A stretch of 64,000 nucleotides of DNA from a bacterium. Its GTDB lineage: Bacteria > Verrucomicrobiota > Verrucomicrobiia > Limisphaerales > UBA11358. Below, piece after piece: positions 16,605-25,351 of this stretch; within the stretch, counting starts at the first letter, position 1; every line of letters begins with the position of its first letter. The notes under the pieces are model-generated. The model was not told the DNA's origin. It made no database searches and was given only the letters and a program-made list of their open reading frames with translations. The stretch covers positions 18,334 to 82,333 of the forward strand of contig JAKALA010000009.1 in NCBI GenBank assembly GCA_021813325.1, given 5' to 3'. The translations under genes were made by a program, and so were the position numbers.

Positions 16605-19088
16605 TTAAAATTCACGCGTGTAACCCACGCCAAATTGGAAACGCCCGCTGCCGCTGTTGTATTGGTCCTTGCTGATCGGAATGCCATAGTCAAGTCGCAG
16701 GGGGCCGAGATGCGGAATGTTCAGGCGGATCCCCATGCCCCAGTCATCCAGATAATTCAGGGAGTAGGAATAGGATTTCGCGTCCACACTGCCGATGTCA
16801 TAGAACAAAGCATAGCGCAGGCTGACGCCGCCATCCTTTTCAAAGATGGGCAGGCTGTATTCCAGCGAGCCAAACCAGTAGGTGTCGCCACCGATCGGTT
16901 CCCAAGTGGTAATGCCCGGAGTGAGACCCTGGCGCGGAGCGATGTTTCTGAATTCAAAGCCGCGTAACGAGTAAAGCCCGCCGAGATAATAACGGTCATA
17001 GAACGGCACGTCGCCCCCTTGAAGACTGTCGGCCACCCCCGTCCGCCCGACCGCTTCGATCACATGGCCTTTAAACAATCCGGGGAAATACCAGGCCGTG
17101 CGCGCTTCCAGTTTGTAAAATTCCGTGCTGCCCGCGCTCAGTTCGGCGGAAATTTCCGTGCGTTGACCGTGATTGGGCAATTGGGTGCTGTTGCGCGTGT
17201 CATACGCCAGTGACAGCCCCACGCGCTGGTAAAAATTCATCCCGACCTGCTGGAGGATGGCATCCGGAACATTCGGGGGGGTGATCGTTGGAGGGTCTCC
17301 GGGAAGCGGACCTCCCGTTGATGCCTGCGTCTGTTTGCCGTGCCAGCCATTGTTGAGCGAAATGCCGATGCTTTCCGCCGTGTAGCTGACGCTGCCGATC
17401 AGAAAGTCGCTGCCGAGCGCCCGGGTGAGACTGACTTTGCCGCCGGTGCGGGTCTCGTCAAAAATGTTGTTCGGGCTTTCGTAGTTCAGTTGATGACGAT
17501 AGAGATCGATGCCCAGCGATAGCTTGCGCCCCATGAACCATGGCTCGATGAAGGACAGCACGTAGTCTTGCCGCTGGGTTCCGAGTTGGACGCGCAGGCG
17601 TATCTTCTGGCCGCCGCCGGTGAAGTAAGGCGGATGGAACAGGTCGAAGTTGCCCTGGGAAATTTCCGCGTAGCCCACAATCGCATCCACGGAACTGAAA
17701 CCCGCGCCCAAGGTGAAATTGCCGGTGTTTTGTTCCTGCACACTGATGACCAGATTTTTGCGGCCGGCGATCGGCGGGTCGGTCGGCTCCGGGTTGGCAT
17801 CCACCTTTTCAAAATATTGCAGGCCTTCCAGCCGCTTTTTGCTGATTTTCACGCGCACCATGTCAAAAACATCGCCGGGCGAAATGGCGAGTTCGCGGCG
17901 GATGACCACATCCTTGGTCTTGAGGTTGCCGTGGATTTCAATCCGTTGCACTTGGGATTTTTGACACTCATCCATTTGGAAGTCCAAATCCATGGTTCCC
18001 TTCTCGACATTGGGAATGGTTTTGACGTGCAACGCCTGGCCTTGGGCGATTTCGATGTAGCCTTTGCTGCCGTAAAAATCCTGAATCGCTTCCGAATTTG
18101 TGCGCAGCCCGTCCGGCGTAAAAATGGTTCCCACATCCATGGGAAGTCCGTTTGGACCCAGCTTATACCGGGAACCTTGGTAGCCTTGAATATATCGCAA
18201 CCCGTCAATGATTTCTTTGTCGGTGAAAATTTTCTGGCCGCTGAATTTGACGGCTCCGACTTTGTATTGCTGGCCTTCGAATAGGTAATACTTGATGACC
18301 ATGGTATTGGTCGTGGGGTGCTCCAGCTTGACATCCTTGATTTCGAAATCGAGGTAGCCGTGGGTGTGATAGAAATCGGTGAGCCGGTCCGCATCGCCGT
18401 CAAAGTCATCCTGCTGGAAGTAACCGCTGCCCGTCAGCCAGGACCACATCCAATGCGCCCGGGTTTTGCACTCCTTGCGGAGCTGCTTCTGGGTGAAGGC
18501 TTCCGCGCCCAAAAAATCCACGCGGATGATTTTAACCTTGGGGCTTTCTTCAATGTGAAAAGTGACCGTGCCGCGCCCGGTGGCTTCATCAATGCCCAGA
18601 ACATATTTCACCTTCGTGTCATACTGCCCGGACTTTTCATAGAGTTTTTTCATCTCCTGCACGTCCGAAAAAAGCTTCTGCTCATCCAGGGCGTCGCCCA
18701 CCTTGACCGTGACCTTCTTTCTGAGCTTCGAGGTTTTCATCCTCACGTTGCCCTCGATTTGAATGTCCGTGATGCGCGGACGGGCTTGGACGATGTAGGT
18801 CAGAATGACGCCGCCGTCGTCCGCCTGATCCACGGAAACGCGGATGTTGTAAAACTGGCCGGTCGCATACAGCGAATGCACGTCATCCTGGGTGCCGCCG
18901 GGAAAGTAGGTGCCGCCGGCTTTGAGCTTGATGTTGTCCCGGATGAGCGCCTGGCTCACGGAGGCGGGGCCGACAAATTTGATGTCCACGCGGGAGATTT
19001 TCAGTCCCGGGGTTTGCGCCAGCGCGGTCAGGGCGCAACCGCACAAGAGGAGGATGCAGATGCCGATGGGCCGTAGAAAATAGTTCAT
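16605..19088 (-). CDS. bamA: Outer membrane protein assembly factor BamA
   Basis: An 827-residue Omp85 protein with signal peptide (MNYFLRPIGICILLLCGCAL to LAQ). Residues 30-430 contain POTRA domains (GGTYFPGGTQDDVHSLYATG, ITDIQIEGNVRMKTSKLRKK, VKIIRVDFLGAEAFTQKQL, QRIEIHGNLKTKDVVIRREL). The C-terminal barrel holds FTLGAGFSSVDAIVGY and ends with the beta-signal FGVGYTREF, terminal Phe included. The conserved RGFEFRNIAP segment corresponds to the L6 VRGF motif. BamA inserts beta-barrel proteins in the outer membrane. It begins 4 bases after the dnaB stop, and is followed by an SBBP protein and a Skp-like chaperone. Confidence 0.95.
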   Translation of the reverse strand: MNYFLRPIGICILLLCGCALTALAQTPGLKISRVDIKFVGPASVSQALIRDNIKLKAGGTYFPGGTQDDVHSLYATGQFYNIRVSVDQADDGGVILTYIVQARPRITDIQIEGNVRMKTSKLRKKVTVKVGDALDEQKLFSDVQEMKKLYEKSGQYDTKVKYVLGIDEATGRGTVTFHIEESPKVKIIRVDFLGAEAFTQKQLRKECKTRAHWMWSWLTGSGYFQQDDFDGDADRLTDFYHTHGYLDFEIKDVKLEHPTTNTMVIKYYLFEGQQYKVGAVKFSGQKIFTDKEIIDGLRYIQGYQGSRYKLGPNGLPMDVGTIFTPDGLRTNSEAIQDFYGSKGYIEIAQGQALHVKTIPNVEKGTMDLDFQMDECQKSQVQRIEIHGNLKTKDVVIRRELAISPGDVFDMVRVKISKKRLEGLQYFEKVDANPEPTDPPIAGRKNLVISVQEQNTGNFTLGAGFSSVDAIVGYAEISQGNFDLFHPPYFTGGGQKIRLRVQLGTQRQDYVLSFIEPWFMGRKLSLGIDLYRHQLNYESPNNIFDETRTGGKVSLTRALGSDFLIGSVSYTAESIGISLNNGWHGKQTQASTGGPLPGDPPTITPPNVPDAILQQVGMNFYQRVGLSLAYDTRNSTQLPNHGQRTEISAELSAGSTEFYKLEARTAWYFPGLFKGHVIEAVGRTGVADSLQGGDVPFYDRYYLGGLYSLRGFEFRNIAPRQGLTPGITTWEPIGGDTYWFGSLEYSLPIFEKDGGVSLRYALFYDIGSVDAKSYSYSLNYLDDWGMGIRLNIPHLGPLRLDYGIPISKDQYNSGSGRFQFGVGYTREF

Positions 19089-19091
19089 GAG

Positions 19092-20636
19092 TTACCCGCC
19101 TGATGGCACGTCGTCGTCGCTGAATTTGGCTGCGCTTTCAAATCGTGTATATGGTTTTAGGAACGTCAAAGGCACATCCCCGGTTGGCCCATTGCGCTGC
19201 TTGGCAATGACCAGGCTGACGGGCAGCCCATCGCTTTCCACCGGCGCGACTTCATCCTCGTCGCTGTCCGGCTTGTAGAGCAGACCGATCAGGTCGGCAT
19301 CCTGCTCAATCGAGCCGGACTCGCGCAGGTCGCTCATCCGCGGTTTGCGGTTCTTGTCCTTCTCAATTTCGCGGTTGAGCTGGGCCAGCACAATGACCGG
19401 CACATTCAACTCTTTGGCCAGCGCCTTGATGCCGCTGGAAATGTCCGCGATTTCCTGCTGGCGGTTCTCTTTTGCCCGCTGCGAAGTAGAGTTCAGAAGC
19501 TGCAAATAGTCAATGACAAACAGCTTGACGCCGTGCTGCTGCGCCAGGCGCCGGGCCCGCGCCCGGAGCTGCAAAATCGAGAGGCCGGCGGTGTCGTCGA
19601 TGTATAACTTGGCGGCACTCAACCGGCCGGCCGCATTGGTCAGTTTCGGAAAGTCGGATTCGCTCATGAAGCCCTCCCGGATGCTCCGCAAATTCACCCG
19701 CGCCAGGGAGCACATCATGCGCAGCACCAGGCTGGCGGAACTCATTTCCAGGCTGAACACGCCCACCGGCAATTTCAGTTCCAGGGCGACATGTTCGGCG
19801 ATATTCATGCCCAGCGAGGTTTTGCCCATGGAAGGGCGGGCGGCGATCACGATCATTTCGCCGCCATGCAAACCGTCCGTCATTTTGTCCAAATCCATGA
19901 AGCCCGTCGCCAGACCGCCCAGCTGGCCGTTCCGGCTGAAGTAATTCTCAATCGTAGCGATGGCCTCGTGCACCAGCGTGTTCACCGGGATCAGGTTCGT
20001 CTGCGAACGCGACTCATTGACCCGGAGAATTTCCTTTTCCACCTCGTCCAGCAGCGACTCGACTTCGCCTTCGTAGTCGAACACTTTGCCCACCACGCCC
20101 GAGCAGGTGGTGATGAGTTTGCGCAACAGATATTTTTCCCGGACAATTTCCAGGTAGTAGCTCAAGTTGGCGGCGCTCGGGACCGCGTCCTGAAGCTGAC
20201 TCAAATACGCAATGCCGCCCACTTGATCCAACAGTTGGCGGTTTTTCAAATTCTGCTGCACCGTGATGAGATCAACCGGCATCCGCGAGTTGAACATGCT
20301 CGCGAGCGTTTCATAAATCGTCTGATGCCGGAGATCGTAGAACGCCAGTTGGCCGTCATCCTTCAGCTTCTCGACGCATTCGCCCAGACTTTCGTTGGGC
20401 GAGAGCAAGGCGCAGCCCAGCACGCCCATTTCCGCCTCGATGGAATGCGGCGGCAGCCGGTCCAGAGTTGGCCGGTTTTCAGAGCGCGCCGCCTTCGGCC
20501 GGCGGGATTTTTTAAAATCATTTCCCGTGGCGGTGTTGGTTTCGCCGTGCATGGGATCAGAAACGGAATCAATCATCCCGATAGCATCTCCATTCGCATT
20601 CTTTCGCGGCAAGTTTTTCTTGTTATTCTTTTTCAC
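19092..20636 (-). CDS. dnaB: Replicative DNA helicase DnaB
   Basis: A 514-residue helicase that unwinds DNA at the replication fork. A GTG at 20636 is taken as start; residues 1-55 are a basic, disordered extension (KKNNKKNLPRKNANGD), so a later start at the ATG at 20576 is possible. The N-terminal domain begins RLPPHSIEAEMGVLGCALLS. The RecA-like domain has Walker A ARPSMGKTSLGMNIAEH, Walker B LFVIDYLQLL and the DnaB motif REIEKDKNRKPRMSDLRESGSIEQDADLI with the arginine finger region. The gene heads a minus-strand run with bamA only 3 bases downstream of its stop, an unusual coupling of replication and outer-membrane assembly. Confidence 0.95.
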   Translation of the reverse strand: MKKNNKKNLPRKNANGDAIGMIDSVSDPMHGETNTATGNDFKKSRRPKAARSENRPTLDRLPPHSIEAEMGVLGCALLSPNESLGECVEKLKDDGQLAFYDLRHQTIYETLASMFNSRMPVDLITVQQNLKNRQLLDQVGGIAYLSQLQDAVPSAANLSYYLEIVREKYLLRKLITTCSGVVGKVFDYEGEVESLLDEVEKEILRVNESRSQTNLIPVNTLVHEAIATIENYFSRNGQLGGLATGFMDLDKMTDGLHGGEMIVIAARPSMGKTSLGMNIAEHVALELKLPVGVFSLEMSSASLVLRMMCSLARVNLRSIREGFMSESDFPKLTNAAGRLSAAKLYIDDTAGLSILQLRARARRLAQQHGVKLFVIDYLQLLNSTSQRAKENRQQEIADISSGIKALAKELNVPVIVLAQLNREIEKDKNRKPRMSDLRESGSIEQDADLIGLLYKPDSDEDEVAPVESDGLPVSLVIAKQRNGPTGDVPLTFLKPYTRFESAAKFSDDDVPSGG

Positions 20637-20785
20637 CGGTTATTCGCCATGCGGAAAGTTCGCCCTGTTTTGGTCGCATTCAACCACTTGCCTGGGAAAC
20701 GAATATTTGGGCGGGCCATTGGTATGACACTGGTGTTTCCCGCTTTCGGCTTGTTTGGTGAGCTGCCTGCCGTTTAGCTTTGGAG

Positions 20786-21766
20786 ATGCAGAACTGCCCG
20801 CATCCGGCCGATGCCTGTGAAAATGCGTTTGACGCCAGCGATTACATCAGCGGCGAGACCTTTCAAATCGCGAGCTGCCGGCAATGCGGTCAGGTGGTGA
20901 CCGTGCCGGTGCCGGAGGATGTCGGCCGCTATTATCCAATTGGCTATTACGGCCAGGTGGGGGAGCGTCGTTTTCCCCCCCTCATCGAGTGGGTGCAGGC
21001 CAGGTTATACCAAAGCCGGGCCAGACGGGCTTTGAGCCTGGCGGCGCGAAAAAATCCCCGGGTGTTGGATGTGGGTTGCGGACGCGGATTGCTGCTCAAA
21101 GCATTTCAGCAACAAGGATGTGAAGTCATGGGGACGGAATTTTCGGATGACGCGTGTCGTTTTGCCCGTGAAAAATTGAAGCTCACGGTGCGGGTCGGCG
21201 CGCTCCATGAACTGAATTTTCCCGCCGCCAGTTTTGATGTGGTCGTCATGTGGCACGTGTTGGAGCATGTCTCCGATCCCCGGCCCACGGTGGCGGAAGT
21301 GTCCCGAATTTTGCGGCCCGGTGGCGTGTTTTTGGTCGGGGTGCCAAACTTTGGCAGCCCGGAGGCGCGGCTGACCAAAGCGGGCTGGTTTCATTTGGAC
21401 GTGCCCCGTCATCTTTCGCACCACACGCCCGCATCGCTTGAAGCGGTTCTGAATGCGGCCGGGTTGCAGCCGCGGTGGCGCAGTTTCCTGGCGCCCGAAT
21501 ATGACACCTTCAGTTTTGTGCAGTCGCTGCTGAACTGGCTCGGTGTGCGGCAGAACCTGCTTTATAACTGGCTGCGCGGTCACGGCGCAAAAGTGATGCC
21601 GGACGGCGCGTCGCTGGGTTCCCTTTTGACCACCCTTTTGCTGGCCCCGTTGCTGGGCTTGCTCAGTTTGCCGGCGACGTTGATTCTGGCGCTCGCCGGC
21701 CAAGGTTCCGCCCTGACGATTGGCGCCGTGAAGGCGCCGTCTGACGGCGATGGTAAATTGCCTTGA
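20786..21766 (+). CDS. Class I SAM-dependent methyltransferase with N-terminal zinc-binding region
   Basis: A 326-residue protein from ATG 20786. Residues 3-45 contain CPHPADACENAF and SCRQCGQVVT, a likely Cys/His metal site as in methyltransferase-like sugar-modifying enzymes. Motif I is VLDVGCGRGLLLKAFQQQG near residue 95, followed by an acidic GTEFSDDA, then FDVVVMWHVLEHVSDP and LRPGGVFLVGVPNFGS, all typical of Methyltransf_11/23 families. The C-terminal 60 residues include two hydrophobic segments (LLTTLLLAPLLGLLSLPATL), suggesting membrane attachment. Substrate unknown; a lipid-linked saccharide is possible. It is read away from dnaB. Confidence 0.82.
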   Translation: MQNCPHPADACENAFDASDYISGETFQIASCRQCGQVVTVPVPEDVGRYYPIGYYGQVGERRFPPLIEWVQARLYQSRARRALSLAARKNPRVLDVGCGRGLLLKAFQQQGCEVMGTEFSDDACRFAREKLKLTVRVGALHELNFPAASFDVVVMWHVLEHVSDPRPTVAEVSRILRPGGVFLVGVPNFGSPEARLTKAGWFHLDVPRHLSHHTPASLEAVLNAAGLQPRWRSFLAPEYDTFSFVQSLLNWLGVRQNLLYNWLRGHGAKVMPDGASLGSLLTTLLLAPLLGLLSLPATLILALAGQGSALTIGAVKAPSDGDGKLP

Positions 21767-21797
21767 CCGCGGCGCAGGATTTGCTCTGCTCAACCCT

Positions 21798-22250
21798 ATG
21801 ACGCTCGACGAAATTTGCGAAAAAATTAAAGCCTGCGCGCAACTGATGAACGCCCGCTACGGCGCGGTGGTTTTCGACGAATGGGTTTTGGTGTCCCTGG
21901 AACAAAACCGGGCGCGGATCTTGCATTACGTCGGCCCCCGAAACGACGAGTTCCTTAAAAATTTTGTCAACGACCTTGGACCGTTGCGGAACGCGTTGCA
22001 CGACGCGCAATATGGTCCGGGTGATTTTGAATTTGCCCGCCATGGTGTCGGCACCAAAATCGAAGCGTTTTTGGTGGCTGGGCCTGGTCTCTACATCATC
22101 TGCAACAACACGCAGAATTCCATGGATGTGATTGCGAAGAATCCGCGGTGGTTGGAGGCCCAGATTCCGTTCGCCGAACTGGCCGAGCACATTCGCGGCA
22201 ATCCGTTGCACATTTCCTGGGACACCAAAATTTTCAGCAAGCCCAATTAG
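21798..22250 (+). CDS. Conserved protein of unknown function
   Basis: A 150-residue protein beginning MTLDEICEKIKACAQLMNARYGAVVFDEW. No signal peptide, membrane segment or recognisable catalytic motif. It has an alpha/beta pattern with strands AVVFDEWVLVSLEQ, ARILHYVG and AFLVAGPGLYIICNNTQ, somewhat like roadblock/LC7 or profilin-like folds, in which small proteins sense GTPases; this is only a guess from strand order. The gene sits between a methyltransferase and an OPT transporter on the same strand and may be co-transcribed with both. I do not recognise the family. Confidence 0.6.
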   Translation: MTLDEICEKIKACAQLMNARYGAVVFDEWVLVSLEQNRARILHYVGPRNDEFLKNFVNDLGPLRNALHDAQYGPGDFEFARHGVGTKIEAFLVAGPGLYIICNNTQNSMDVIAKNPRWLEAQIPFAELAEHIRGNPLHISWDTKIFSKPN

Positions 22251-22316
22251 CAAATTTCCGCGGTTTTCCTGAAAAAAAACTCGCGCTCACATCGCTGATT
22301 GCTGAGGATGCGGCGC

Positions 22317-24230
22317 ATGAATTCGGGCCAAGCTTCTCCGAAAAAAACAATTGATAAAGACTTTGTCCTGCCGGTGGACGGCTTTACCGGCACGCCGGAA
22401 GAAATCCAGCGCCAGTGGTTTGAGCAGATTTACCGGGGGCGTGGCGACTCCATGCGGCAGCTCACCTGGCGGGCGGTGATCATGGGCTCGGCGCTGGGCG
22501 GCATTCTCTCGCTTACGAATCTCTACATCGGCTTGAAATCCGGCTGGTCCATGGGCGTGGCGATCACGGCCTGCATTCTCTCCTACGCCATTTGGACCAC
22601 GTTGGTCAAAATTCGCGTGGCCCGCACGCCGATGAGCATCCTGGAAAACAACTGCATGCAGTCGTGCGCCAGTTCGGCGGGTTACTCCACGGGCGGGACT
22701 TTGGTGTCCGCTTTTTCCGCGTTCATCATGCTGAACGGCCATTCCCTGTCCGTCTCGCTGACGCTCGCCTGGGTGTTCTTTCTGGCCATTCTCGGAGTCA
22801 CGATGGCCGTGCCGATGAAGAAGCAAATGATCAACATTGAGCAACTCCGCTTTCCCAGCGGCGTGGCGGCGGCGGAAACCTTGCGCGCCTTGCACTCGCA
22901 CGGCGCCAAAGGCATGCGCGCCGCCAAGGCGCTGGGCATTGCGGGCGCGCTGGCGGCCATTGATAATTTTGTCCACGACGGATTTGCGGCCATTCCCAAG
23001 TTGGCGGCTTTTTCCAGCGATGCTTTGGTGATGCACTTGAACAAGCTGGTTTTCGGGGCCACTTGGATGGGGCGCACCGTGATGTTCAGTTGGGAGCCAA
23101 TTTTCATCGCGTCCGGCGCCATCATGGGCATGCGCGTGTGCGCGAGCATTCTGGTGGGCAGCATGATTTATTGGGTGGCGTATGTGCCGTGGTTGCAGCA
23201 TCAGGGCTGGTTGACGCATGATGGGTTTCGCGATTGTGTGCAATGGACGTTGTGGCCGGGCGTTTCCTGCATGGTTTTTGCGAGCTTGATGGATTTGATT
23301 TTGAAATGGCGCATTTCCCTCCGGGCGTTTGCCGACTTGGGAAAGATGTTTTCTCCCAAATCAAAATTGTCTGACGAGATGGAGGCCATTGAGACGCCCA
23401 TGTCCTGGTTTGCGCTGGGACAGTTGATTTCCTTGATCGCTCTGTCCATTCTTGCGCATGCGACATTTGGCATGCCTTACTGGCAAAGCGCCGTGGCGGT
23501 CATTTTGTCCTTTGCGCTGGCGCTGGTGGCCTGCCGCGTGACGGGCGAAACGGACACAACGCCGATGGGCCCGTTGGGCAAGGTCACCCAGCTCACGTTC
23601 GGCGCGTTGAATCCGGGAAACATGAACGTCAATTTGATGAGCGCCAACATCACCGCCGGGGCCGTGGGATCTTCGGCGGACCTGCTGACCGATTTGAAAA
23701 GCGGTTATCTGCTGGGCGCGAATCCGCGCAAACAATTTCTCGCGCAGTTTTCCGGGATTTTTATCGGCACCGTGGTCAGCGTGCTGGCTTTTCAATTGAT
23801 CGTGGATAAACCGGACGTGATCGGCTCGGACCAATTTCCGGCGCCGGCGGCGCAAACCTGGGCGGCCGTGGCGCAGGCGTTGAGCAAGGGTTTTGAAGCG
23901 CTGGGGGCGGTCAAAGTTTGGAGCATCGTGGCCGGCGGGGTGACTGGCGTGGGGCTGACGATTTTGCCGGTGCTATTTCCCAAACGGATCAATTTTCTGC
24001 CATCGGCTTCCGGCGTTGGCTTGGCCGGAATTTTTCAATGGTATTACGGCGTGCTGTTTTTCATGGGCGCGGCGATGGCCTGGGGCTTCCGGAAAAAATC
24101 ACCGGTCAAAGCCGAAGAGTTTACTTATCCCGTCGCTTCGGGCGTCATGGCGGGCGGCGCCTTGATGGGCGTGGCGATCATCTTCTGGCAAAATGGTCCT
24201 GATATTTTGAAGAAGCTGATGGGACACTGA
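22317..24230 (+). CDS. OPT-family oligopeptide/metal-chelate transporter
   Basis: A 637-residue polytopic membrane protein. ATG 22317 has GAGG 9 bases upstream and is preferred over ATG 22308. About 14-16 hydrophobic segments are visible, starting with AVIMGSALGGILSLTNLYIGLKSG, the signature first helix of the OPT family, followed by ILENNCMQSCASSAGYSTGG, EQLRFPSGVAAAETLRAL and FGALNPGNMNVNLMSANITAGAVG-like conserved loops. OPT carriers use the proton motive force to import peptides or metal-ligand complexes. The bacterial branch substrate is usually unknown. It is the last gene of a plus-strand run and converges with an outer-membrane protein gene. Confidence 0.88.
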   Translation: MNSGQASPKKTIDKDFVLPVDGFTGTPEEIQRQWFEQIYRGRGDSMRQLTWRAVIMGSALGGILSLTNLYIGLKSGWSMGVAITACILSYAIWTTLVKIRVARTPMSILENNCMQSCASSAGYSTGGTLVSAFSAFIMLNGHSLSVSLTLAWVFFLAILGVTMAVPMKKQMINIEQLRFPSGVAAAETLRALHSHGAKGMRAAKALGIAGALAAIDNFVHDGFAAIPKLAAFSSDALVMHLNKLVFGATWMGRTVMFSWEPIFIASGAIMGMRVCASILVGSMIYWVAYVPWLQHQGWLTHDGFRDCVQWTLWPGVSCMVFASLMDLILKWRISLRAFADLGKMFSPKSKLSDEMEAIETPMSWFALGQLISLIALSILAHATFGMPYWQSAVAVILSFALALVACRVTGETDTTPMGPLGKVTQLTFGALNPGNMNVNLMSANITAGAVGSSADLLTDLKSGYLLGANPRKQFLAQFSGIFIGTVVSVLAFQLIVDKPDVIGSDQFPAPAAQTWAAVAQALSKGFEALGAVKVWSIVAGGVTGVGLTILPVLFPKRINFLPSASGVGLAGIFQWYYGVLFFMGAAMAWGFRKKSPVKAEEFTYPVASGVMAGGALMGVAIIFWQNGPDILKKLMGH

Positions 24231-24244
24231 GGTGAATTTGAAAT

Positions 24245-25348
24245 TTAAAAAGGCCAGTTCAGTCCGGCTGAAAGATAGATCTGGCCGCCCAGATTCAAAG
24301 TGCCTTCCCGGCCGCCGCCGCCAAAGCCGGCGTTGCCCATGGGCATGTATTGCGCGCTGACATAAACATCGGCATTTCTGCCGCTGTCATTGAAGTGATA
24401 CATGACCGTGGCATTTACGTAGCCGCCATAAACCACATCGGCGCCGTCGATTTTACCGTAGCTGTGCGCGCTGGAGCCGCTGGTGGTGATGGTTTCGTTG
24501 TAGCTGTATTTGCCGGAGGCAACGCCGATGGCCGGCCCCGCGCCCAAGCTCACGCCGATTCGTTCCGTGACATCCCAATAAAATGACGGCCCGAGGCGAA
24601 TGGTGTAGAGCGACACATCCAGCGAATGGGAACCGGACACCGTGCCGCTGGTGGTGGTTGGACCTGGAAGTTTATTCCCCGTTGCAGAGATCAAAGTCCC
24701 TTGTCCGCTGGAGCCGCCCTGATACGGAGCGCCGGGCACATCAATGTTGCCCGTGTCAAAGGTGTAAACGCTTTGGGTGATCGTCCCATCGACGGTGCGG
24801 TTGTCGGAAATGTTGACCGACAGCAAACCAAAGCCCAATTCCCAGCCGACGCGCGCATGTTTCCAATACCAGAGATTGCCGCCGTAGGCCAATTCAAAGC
24901 CCGGAATGGCGTTCTTGTCATCGTGTCCGCCGCCGCTGGCGTTAAAGTCGGACAGCGCGGTCATTTTCAACGTGTGACTGACCGCGTCGTATTGCGAAGC
25001 GCTGTTGTATCCCCAGTAGCTCGTGTGACCGCGAGCATTCCCGGTCTGATCGGTGCGCACGTAGCCATCGGCAAAAATGCCATTGGCCGGGTCATTGCCG
25101 GAAATTCCAAAGCCGCCCTGCATTTTGAAATCGGCGCTGAGGTTGAAACCCACCAGCGCGCCGACGCGGAAATGCCGCGTCCAGTCATCCGCATCCGATG
25201 GAATGCGGACAAATTTGCTGGAGTCGGCGTCATTGTAGATGCCCGGTTGCGCTTTTGCCGATGGGACAAATCCGGCCAGGCAACAAACCGCCCCCCACGC
25301 ATACGGCCTGCGAAAACATTTTGCAAACTGGCGCTTCGGTTTCGGCAT
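24245..25348 (-). CDS. Outer-membrane beta-barrel protein
   Basis: A 367-residue protein with a signal peptide (basic start MPKPKRQFAKCFRRPYAWG, hydrophobic core, PSAKAQ). The mature chain shows alternating aromatic/polar strands such as FRVGALVGFNLSADFKMQGG, WELGFGLLSVNIS, VYGGYVNATVMYHF and VYVSAQYMPMGN, and ends IYLSAGLNWPF with a terminal Phe, the barrel insertion signal. It probably sits in the outer membrane as a porin-like or OmpA-like barrel without a peptidoglycan domain. The start lies 3 bases after the stop of the preceding DUF11-type gene, so the pair is one operon. Confidence 0.72.
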   Translation of the reverse strand: MPKPKRQFAKCFRRPYAWGAVCCLAGFVPSAKAQPGIYNDADSSKFVRIPSDADDWTRHFRVGALVGFNLSADFKMQGGFGISGNDPANGIFADGYVRTDQTGNARGHTSYWGYNSASQYDAVSHTLKMTALSDFNASGGGHDDKNAIPGFELAYGGNLWYWKHARVGWELGFGLLSVNISDNRTVDGTITQSVYTFDTGNIDVPGAPYQGGSSGQGTLISATGNKLPGPTTTSGTVSGSHSLDVSLYTIRLGPSFYWDVTERIGVSLGAGPAIGVASGKYSYNETITTSGSSAHSYGKIDGADVVYGGYVNATVMYHFNDSGRNADVYVSAQYMPMGNAGFGGGGREGTLNLGGQIYLSAGLNWPF

Positions 25349-25351
25349 GGT

